From assembly GCF_036898095.1 (NCBI RefSeq), contig NC_090726.1, positions 165,179,973-165,243,972 of the forward strand: a stretch of 64,000 nt of DNA. Direction: 5' to 3'. Below the pieces are notes generated by a model that was given only the letters and a program-made list of their open reading frames with translations, was not told where the DNA came from and ran no database searches. This document shows, in pieces, positions 55,271 to 64,000 of this stretch. Both the position numbers and the translations under genes were made by a program. This stretch comes from Palaemon carinicauda. Taxonomy: Eukaryota > Arthropoda > Malacostraca > Decapoda > Palaemonidae. Every line of letters starts with the position of its first letter. Position 1 is the first letter of the stretch.

Positions 55271-58200
55271 ATTTTTTAAATTATCAATATTTTTCAAATT
55301 ACCAATATTTTTTTTAAAATTATTAACGTTTTTTAAATTATTAATATTTTTAAAATTATTGATATTTTTAAAATTATTAATATTTTTGAAATTATTAATA
55401 ATTTCAAAATCATCAATATTTTTAAAATTACTGATATTTTTGAAATTACAAATATTTTTATAATCATTAATATTTTTAAAATTATTAATATTTTTAAAAT
55501 TATTAATAATTTTAAAATTACAAATATTTTTAAAATCATTAATATTTTTTAAATTATTAATATTTTTAAAATTATTAATATTTTCAAAATTATAAATATT
55601 TTCAAAATTATTAATATTTTTAAAATGACTAATATTTTTAAAATTAGCAGTATTTTTGAAATCATTATTTTTGAAATTATCAATATTTTTAAAATTATTG
55701 AAATTTTTAAAATTATTAATATTTTTAAAATTATTAATATTTTTAAAAATATTAATATTTTTTAAGTTGTCAATATTTTTAAAATTATCAATATTTTGAA
55801 ATTTATTGATATTTTTTAAATTATTGATATTTTTTAAATTATTAATATTTTTTAAATTATTAATATTTTTTAAATTATTAATATTTTTTTTCATTAATAA
55901 TATTTTTAATATTAATATTTTTAAAATCATTGATATTTTTTAAATTATTAATATTTTTAATATTATTAATATCTTTAATATCATTATACTTTTGATATTC
56001 GTGATATTTTTAACATTATTATTATCAATATTTTTATTATTATTAATATTATCAATATTTCTAATATTTTTAATATTTTTAATTTTATTATTTTTGAAAT
56101 TATTATTATTTTTTAAAATTATTAGTATTTTTAAAATTATTAGCATTTTTAAAATTATTAATATTTCTAAAATTATCAATATTTTCGAAATTACCAGTAC
56201 TTTTCAAATTATTGGTATTTTTCAAATTATCAGTATTTTTCAAAATATTAATATTTTTTAAATCATCAATATTTTTTAAATCATCAATATTTTTTAAATT
56301 ATCAATATTTTTTAAAATATCAATATTTTTGAAATTATCAATATTTTTCCAATTATTAATATTTTTTAAATTATTGATATTTTTAAAATTATTTTTATTT
56401 ATAGTTATTATTTTTAAAATCAATAATATTTTTAAAATCATTAATAATTTTGAAATTATTCATATTTTTAAATTTATTATTAATATTTTTAAAATTATTA
56501 ATATTTTCAAAATTATTTTTATATTTGAAATCATTAAGATTATTAATATTTTCAAAATTATTAATATTTTCAAAATTATTAATATTTATAAAAGGATTAA
56601 TATTTTCAAAATTATTAATATTTATAATATTATCAATATTTATAGAATTATTAATATTTTTAAAAATATTAATATTTTTAAAATCATTAATATTTTGTCA
56701 TTAATATTTTCTAAATTATTAATATTTTTAAAATCATTAATATCTTAGAAATCATTAATATTTTTAAAATTATTATTATTTTAAAAATTATTAATATTTT
56801 TAAAATTATTAATATTTTTAAAATTAATATTTTTGAAATTATTAATATTTTCAAAATCATTAATATTCTTGAAATTATTAATTTTTTCAAAATTATTAAT
56901 ATTTTTAAAATTATTAATATTTTAAAAATTATTAATATTTTTAAAATTATTGAAATTTTTAGGATTATAAATATTTTAAAAATTATGATTATTTTTAAAA
57001 TTATTAATATTTTTAAAATTATTAATATTTTAAAAATTATTAATATTTTCAAAATTTTTATATTTTTAAGATTATCAATATTTTAAAAATTATCAGTATC
57101 TTTGAAATTATTATTATTTTTAAAATTATTAATACTTTTTAAATTATTAATATTTTTTAAATGATTAATATTTTAAAAATTATTAATACTTTTAAAATTA
57201 TTAATATTTTCTAAATTATTAATATTTTTAAAATTATTATTATTTTTAAAATTATTAATATTTTAAAAATTAATAATATATTTAAAATCATTAATATTTT
57301 AAGTCATTAATATTTTCAAAGTCATCTATATTTTTAAAATCATTAATATTTTTAAAATCATCAGTATTTTTTAAAATTATTAAAATTTTAAAACTATTAA
57401 TATTTTTAAGATTGATATTTTAAAGATTATTATTTTCAAAATTATTAAAATTTTTACAATCATTGGTATTTTTTAAATTATCCATATTTTTAGAATTATC
57501 CATATTTATAAAATTATTCTTATTTTCAAAATTATTCATATTTTTAAAATCATTAATATTTTTAAAATTATTCAGATTTTGTAAATTATTAATATTTTCA
57601 AAATTATTCAGATTTTGTTGATTATTTGTATCTAAAATTATTCGTATTTTTAAAATTATTCATATTTTTAAAAATAATATTTATTTTCAAAATTATTAGT
57701 ATTTTCAAAATTATTCGTATTTTTAAAATTATCAGTAATTTCAAAATTATTTGTATTCTTAAAATTATTAGCATTTTTAGAATTATTAATATTTTTGAAA
57801 TCATTAGTATTTTTAAAATTATTAGTATTTTTGATTTTATTAGTGTTTTTAAAATTATTATTATTTTAAAAATTATAAATATTTTTAAAATTATTAGTAT
57901 CTTTAATATTATTGGTATTTTTCAAATTATCAGTATTTTTAAAAATTATTAATATTTTTTTAAAATTATTAATATTTTTTAAATTATCAATATTTTTTTA
58001 ATTATCAATATTTTTTCAAATTATTAACATTTTTTAAATTATTAATATTTTTAAAATTATTGATATTTTTAAAATTATCAATATTTTGAAAATTATTATT
58101 AGTTTTAAAATTATCACTATTTTTAAAATCATTAATAATTTTAAAATTATTAATATTAGTATTTTTAAAATTATTGATAAGTTTGAAATTATTGATAATT

Positions 58201-58480
58201 TTAAAATTATTAATATTTTCAAAATTATCAATATCTTTAAAATTATTAATATTTTTAAAATTATGCATATTTTTAAAATTATTAATAATTTTTAAATTAT
58301 CAATATTTTTTAAATTATCAATATTTTTTAAATTATCAATATTTTTTAAAATTATTAACTTTTTTTAATAATTAATATTTTCAAAATTATTGATATTTTT
58401 AGAATTATTAATATTTTCAAAATTATTGATATTTTAAAATTATAAATTATTTTAAATTCATTGATAATTTTAAAATTATT

Positions 58481-58581
58481 AACCCTTTTACATCCAAAGG
58501 ACGTACTGGTACGTTTCACGAAAAGCCATCCCTATACCCCCATGGACATACCGGTACGTCCTTGCAAAAAAATGCTATACA
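58481..58581 (+). repeat. GC-richer island, copy D2
   Basis: Type D like D1 (CATCCAAAGG, CCCTATACCCCC, GCTATACA). It differs from D1 at the start, where D2 keeps TTTTACATCC and D1 has TTTTTCATCC. It lies 16735 bp after D1 and is its duplicate. Confidence 0.85.
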
Positions 58582-60719
58582 TTTTTTTTTTCAAATTTTT
58601 CAAATTATTAGTATTTTTAAAATTATTAATGATTTTAAGATTATTAATATTTTCAAAATTAAAATTTTTAAAAATCATTAATATTTTTGAAATTATTAAT
58701 ATTTTTAAAATTATTAATATTTTTTGAATTAAAAATATTTTTAAAATTATTGATATTTTTAAAAAATCATTAATATTTTTAAAATCAATTATTTTTGAAA
58801 TTATTAATATTTCTAAAATAAAAAATATTTTCAAAATCATTAATATTTTTTAAATTATTAATATTTTTAAATTATCAGTATTTTAAAAATTATTATTTCT
58901 TAAAATTATTAATATTTATAAAATTATATATATTTTTTAAATTATTAATATTTCTAAAATTGTTAATATTTTTAAAATTATCAATATTTTTAAAATTATT
59001 AAATTTTTAAAATTATTGATATTTTCAAAATTATTAATATTTTTAAATTATTAATATTTTTTAAAATATTAATATTTTTTTAAATTATTAATTTTTTAAA
59101 TTAATATTTCTTAAATTATTAAATTTTTAAAATTATTGATATTTTCAAAATTATTAATATATTTTAAATTATTAATAATTTCAAAATCATTAATATTTCT
59201 GAAAATATTAATATTTTTAAATAAGTAATATTTTTTAAATTACATATATTTTTAAAATTATTAAAATTTTTGAAATTATAGATATTTTTTGAATTATTAT
59301 TATTTTTTAAATTATTGATATTTTTAAATTATTAATATTTTTAAAATTATTAATATTTTCATTATTAATTTTAAAATTATAATATTTTCAATATTAATTT
59401 TAAAATTATTAATATTTTTTAAATTATTTATTTTTTTAATATTATTAATATTTTTAATATTATTATACTTTAAATATTATTAATATTATTAATATTATTA
59501 ATATTCTTAATATCATCAATATTTTCAATATTATTAATATTTTCAATATTATTAATATTTTTAAAATTATTATTAATTTTAAAATCATTAATATTTTTAA
59601 AATCATTAATAATTTTAAAATATTCATATTTTAAATTTATTAATAATTTTAAAATTATTGATATTTTCAAAATTATTAATATTTTTAAAATCCTTAAGAT
59701 TTTTAAAATTATCAGTATTTTCAAAATTATTAATATTTTAAGCCATTAATATTTTTAAAATTATAAATATTTCTAAAATCATCAATATTTTTAAAATTAT
59801 TAATATTTTCAAAATTATTAATATTTTTAAAATTATTAATATTTTTGAAATTAATATTTTTAAAATCATTGATATTTTTAAAATTATTAATATTTTTAGA
59901 ATCATTAATATTTTAAGTTCTTAATATTTTTTTAAATCATCAATATTTTTAAAATCATTAATATTCTTAAAATCATTAGTATTTTTTAAATTATTAATAT
60001 TTTTTAAATTAATAATATTTTTAAAATTAATATTTTAAAGATTATTAATATTTTCGAATTATTAATATTTTTACAATTATTGATATTTTTAAAATTATCC
60101 ATAATTTTAGAATTATTCATATTTAGAATTATTCTTATTTTTAAAATTATTCATATTTTTTAAATTATTATTTTTAAAATTATTAATATTTTTAAAATTA
60201 TTCAGATTTTGAAAATTATTCGTATCTAAAATTATTCGTATTTTTAAAACTATTCATATTTCTAAAATTATATTTATTTTTAAAATTATTAGTATTTTTT
60301 TAAAATTATTCATATTATGAAAATTATTCGTATCTAAAATTATTCACATTTTTAAAATTATTCATATTTTTGAAATTATATTTATTTTTAAAATTATTAG
60401 TATTTTTTAAATAATTCGTATTTTTAAAATTATTAGTATTTTTAGAATTATTAATATTATCAAAATCATTAGTATTTTTAAAATTACTGGTATTTCAAAA
60501 ATTATTAGTATTTTTTAAATTATCAGTATTTTTAAAATTATTAATATTGTTAAAATTATTAGTATTTTTAGAATTATTAGTATTTTTCAAATTATCAGTA
60601 TTCTTTAAATTATTAATATTTTTAAAATTATTAATATTTTTCAAATTATCAATATTTTTTAAATTATCAATATTTTTCAAATTACCAATATTTTTTTAAA
60701 AATTATTAACTTTTTTTAA

Positions 60720-61330
60720 ATTATTAATATATTAAAACTTTTGATATTTTTAAAATTATTAATATTTTTAAAATTATTAATATTTTAAAATCATCAATAT
60801 TTTTAAAATTATTGATATTTTTTAAATTAAATATTTTTATAATCATTAATATTTTTAAATTATTAATATTTTTAAAATTACAAATATTTTTATACTCATT
60901 AATATTTTTTAAATTATTAATATTCTTAAAATTATTAATATTTTTAAATTATAATATTTCCAAAATTATTAATATTTTTAAAATGACTAATATTTTTAAA
61001 ATTAGCAGTATTTTTAAATCATTATTTTTGAAATTATTAATATTTTCAAAATTATTGATATTTTTTAAATTATTAATATTTTTAAAATTATTAATATTTT
61101 TAAATTATTAATATTTTTTAAAAATATTAATATTTTAGGTTGTAATATTTTTAAAATTATCAATATTTTGAAATTATTGATATTTTTTAAATTATTATAT
61201 TTTTTAAATTATTAATATTTTTTTAAATTATTAATATTTTTAAAATATTAATATTTTTTAAATTATTAATATTTTTAATATTAGTATTTTAATATTATTA
61301 TACTTTTGATATTATGTGATATTTTTAACA
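60720..61330. repeat. Satellite stretch with clustered single-base deletions
   Basis: Compared with its paralogue near 44850-45470, this stretch has many one-base losses, mainly in A or T runs (for example TTTAAATTATAATATTTCC against TTCCAAATTATAAATATTTCC, and GGTTGTAATATT against GGTTGTCAATATT). The 18-bp phase is repeatedly lost. This could be real divergence or a patch of lower consensus quality. Confidence 0.5.
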
Positions 61331-63403
61331 TTATTATTTGTAATATTTTTATTATTATTAATATTATCAATATTTCTAATATTTTTAATATTTTCAATTT
61401 TATTATTTTTAAAATTATTAGTATTTTTTAAAATTATTAGTATTTTTAGAATTATTAGCATTTTTAAAATGATTAATATTTTCAAAATTATCAATATCTT
61501 TGAAATTATCAGTATAATTCAAATTATTAGTATTTTTCAAATTATCAGTATTTTTCAAATTATTAATATTTTTTAAATGATCATTATTTTTTAAATCATC
61601 AATATTTTTTAAATTATCAATATTTTCTAAATTAACAATATTTTCTAAATCATCAATATTTTTCAAATTATTAATATTTTTAAAATTATTTTTATTTTTA
61701 AAGTTATTAATTTTAATATCATCAATATTTTTAAAATCAATGATAATTTCGAAATTATTCATATTTTTAAATTTATTATTAATATTTTTAAAATTATTAA
61801 TATTTTCAAAATTATTTTTATATTTAAAATCATTAAGATTATTAATATTTTCGAAATTATTAATATTCTCAAAATTATTAATATTTTTAAAAGGATTAAT
61901 ATTTTCAAAATTTTCAATATTTATAATATTATCGATATTATTAGAATTATTAATATTTTTAAAATGATTAATATTTTTAATATCATTAATATTTCAAGTC
62001 ATTAATATTTTCTAAATTATTAATATTTTTAAAATCATTATATCCTAGAAATCATTAATATTTTCAAAATCATTATTATTTTCAAAATTATTAATATTTT
62101 TAAAATTATTAATATTTTTAAAATTAATATTTTTGAAATTATTAATATTTCCAAAATCATTAATATTCTTAAAATTATTAATATTTTTAAAATTATTAAT
62201 ATTTTTAAAATTATTAATATTTTAAAAATGATTAATATTTTCAAAATTATTGAAATTTTTAAGATTATAAATATTTTTAAAATTATTAATATTTTTAAAA
62301 TTATTAATATCTTAAAAATCATTAATATTTTTAAAATTAATATTATTTTCAAAATTAATAATATTTCCAAAATTATTAATATTTTTAAAATTGATATTTT
62401 TGAAATTATTATTATTTTCAAAATCATTAATATTCTTAAAATTATTAATATTTTTAAAATTATTAATATTTTTAAAATAATTGATATTTTAAATTTATTA
62501 ATATTTCTAAAATTTTTGATATTTTTAAGATTATCAATATTTTTAAAATTATCAGTATCTTTAAAATTATTAATATTTTTTAAATTATTATTATATATTA
62601 AATTATTAATATTATCAAAATTATTAAAATAATTAAAATTATTAATATTTTCAAAATTATTAATATTTTTTAAATTATTAATATTTTTTAAATTATTAAT
62701 ATTTTTTAAATTATTAATATTTTTTATATTATTAAAATTTTTGAAATTATTAATATTTTTTAAATTATTAACATTTTTGAAATTATTGATATTTTTGAAA
62801 GCATTAATATTTCTGAAACTATTATTATTTTTTAAATTATTATTTTTTAAATTATTGATATTTTTTAAATTATTAATGTTTTTTAGATTATTAATATTTT
62901 TGATATTATTAATATTTTTTAAATTAATATTTTTCAAATTATTATTATTTTTCAAATTATCAATATTTTTTCAAATTATTAATATTTTTCAAATTATTAG
63001 TATTTTTAAAAATATTAGTATTTTTAAAAATATTAGTATTTTTAAAATTATTGACATTTTTAAAATTATTAATATTTTTAAAATTGTTAATATTTTTAAA
63101 ATTATTAAGTTTTAAAATTATTAATATTTTTAAAATTATTGATATGTTTAATATTATCAATATTATCAATATCTTTAATATTTTTAATATAATTAATATT
63201 TTTAATATCATTAATATTTTTAATATCATTAATATTTTTAATATCATTAATATTTCTAATATCATTAATATTTTCAATATCATTAATATTTTCAATATCA
63301 TTAATATTTTTAATATTATTAATATTTTTAAAATTATTAATATTTTTAATATTATTAATATTTTTAATATTAATAATATTCGTAATATTAATAATATAAT
63401 ATT

Positions 63404-64000
63404 AATGTTTAAACAATTTTTTTTTCTCCAAGCCTTTCAAAATAATCTAATCCAGTCAGGTAATAATCTAAAAATAATAACAAAGAAGTTTTCTTATCAT
63501 ATAGTTCTACTTCTCCATCTTAAAGTAAAATATACATGACCTCCATTTTTTTCTGTTTTTCATAGCAATACTTGATACCAGCATCGGTGGAATGTGGAAA
63601 CGGAGAAATATTAATTATAAAATCCAGAACTAATATTGCTGCTATGAAGAATTCACTAATGTTCTTTAATTGGATTAAATTTAAAACCTAATTTGATACA
63701 CTTGTGTTGAAAATTTTGTCATCAAAAGATGGGCATTTAAAAAATTAATGTATTATAAAGACTTTTGATATTTACAGTTATATGGTGCATGTGTGTATCC
63801 ATATGTAAATCTATTTACACTGTATTCTTATTGCTATATCAAAGAATTAAAAACTTAAATGAGAATATTTTTTTTTGTTCACCAAATATCTATGTTAAGG
63901 GCATCATCTGATAAAATGAAACAAGTAAGCATTTTTAAGTAATGCATGTCAATATTATTATGGAAAATAACTTTGCATATACTTGTTTAATTTTAAAACC
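63404..64000. other. Second copy of the start of the non-satellite block (cut by window end)
   Basis: All 597 bases match 47532-48128 at a constant offset of 15872 with no difference seen by eye. The flanking satellite copies do show substitutions and indels. The copy continues beyond the window. Confidence 0.93.

Larger units (their letters stand above)
50771..63403. repeat. 18-bp AT-rich satellite, array III (paralogue of the right part of array II)
   Basis: Same monomer family. Blocks match array II from about 36.3 kb onward in the same order: for example 51907 with 37418, 55940 with 39196, 58481 (island D2) with 41746, and 63404 with 47532. Offsets change stepwise (about 14489, 14600, 16742, 15872) through a ~111-bp difference near 37780, the 2143-bp duplication here, and the triplication in array II. 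No gene is supported; a 305-codon minus-strand frame at 62038-62955 is monomer read-through. Confidence 0.93.

Noticed and set aside
62038..62955. 305-codon minus-strand open frame with asparagine-rich hexapeptides
   Set aside because: Resembles low-complexity proteins of AT-rich protists but is the reverse translation of the 18-bp satellite, with plus-strand frames open at the same place.

Overview
This window is non-coding eukaryotic repeat DNA. About 57 of 64 kb is an extremely A+T-rich satellite built from an 18-bp monomer (consensus close to ATTATTAATATTTTTAAA). It is interrupted by one DNA transposon, one stretch of ordinary-looking DNA that appears twice, and eleven copies of a GC-richer island of about 100 bp. 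I found no supportable protein-coding or RNA gene. The many open frames are a by-product of an 18-bp period (six codons) whose consensus has no stop in four of six frames.

The organism is an animal, most likely a crustacean and probably a decapod. This is inference, from long (TC)n/(AG)n microsatellites, TTAA-type transposons, and my unverified recollection that the island resembles the end of a repeat common in decapod genomes. The arrangement suggests centromeric, pericentromeric or other heterochromatin, but nothing here proves it.

Layout: 1-13309 is satellite array I, with islands A1, B1 and C1. 13310-16868 is a 3559-bp piggyBac-like element with a TTAA target duplication, inverted ends starting CCCTGGATAGG, no transposase frame, and an internal array of ~375-bp repeats. 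16873-47531 is satellite array II, with islands B2, C2, A2, B3, C3, A3 and D1. 47532-50770 is non-satellite DNA with two opposed dinucleotide microsatellites. 50771-63403 is satellite array III, with island D2. 63404-64000 is a second copy of the start of the non-satellite block, with no difference from 47532-48128 seen by eye.

The satellite has long-range order. Islands of types B, C and A recur in that order with a period near 11.3 kb (B2-B3 11262, C2-C3 11339, A2-A3 11345). On top of this are younger changes: tandem duplications of about 675, 1722, 965 and 2143 bp, a local triplication of ~430 bp, and a ~14.5-kb duplication that carried satellite and non-satellite DNA together. The islands start at TTAA with CCC and end abruptly in satellite, so they look like one truncated TTAA-type element captured once and then multiplied with the satellite. 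The larger TTAA element at 13310 is a later insertion: its unoccupied target survives in paralogous satellite at 7412, 27155 and 28877.
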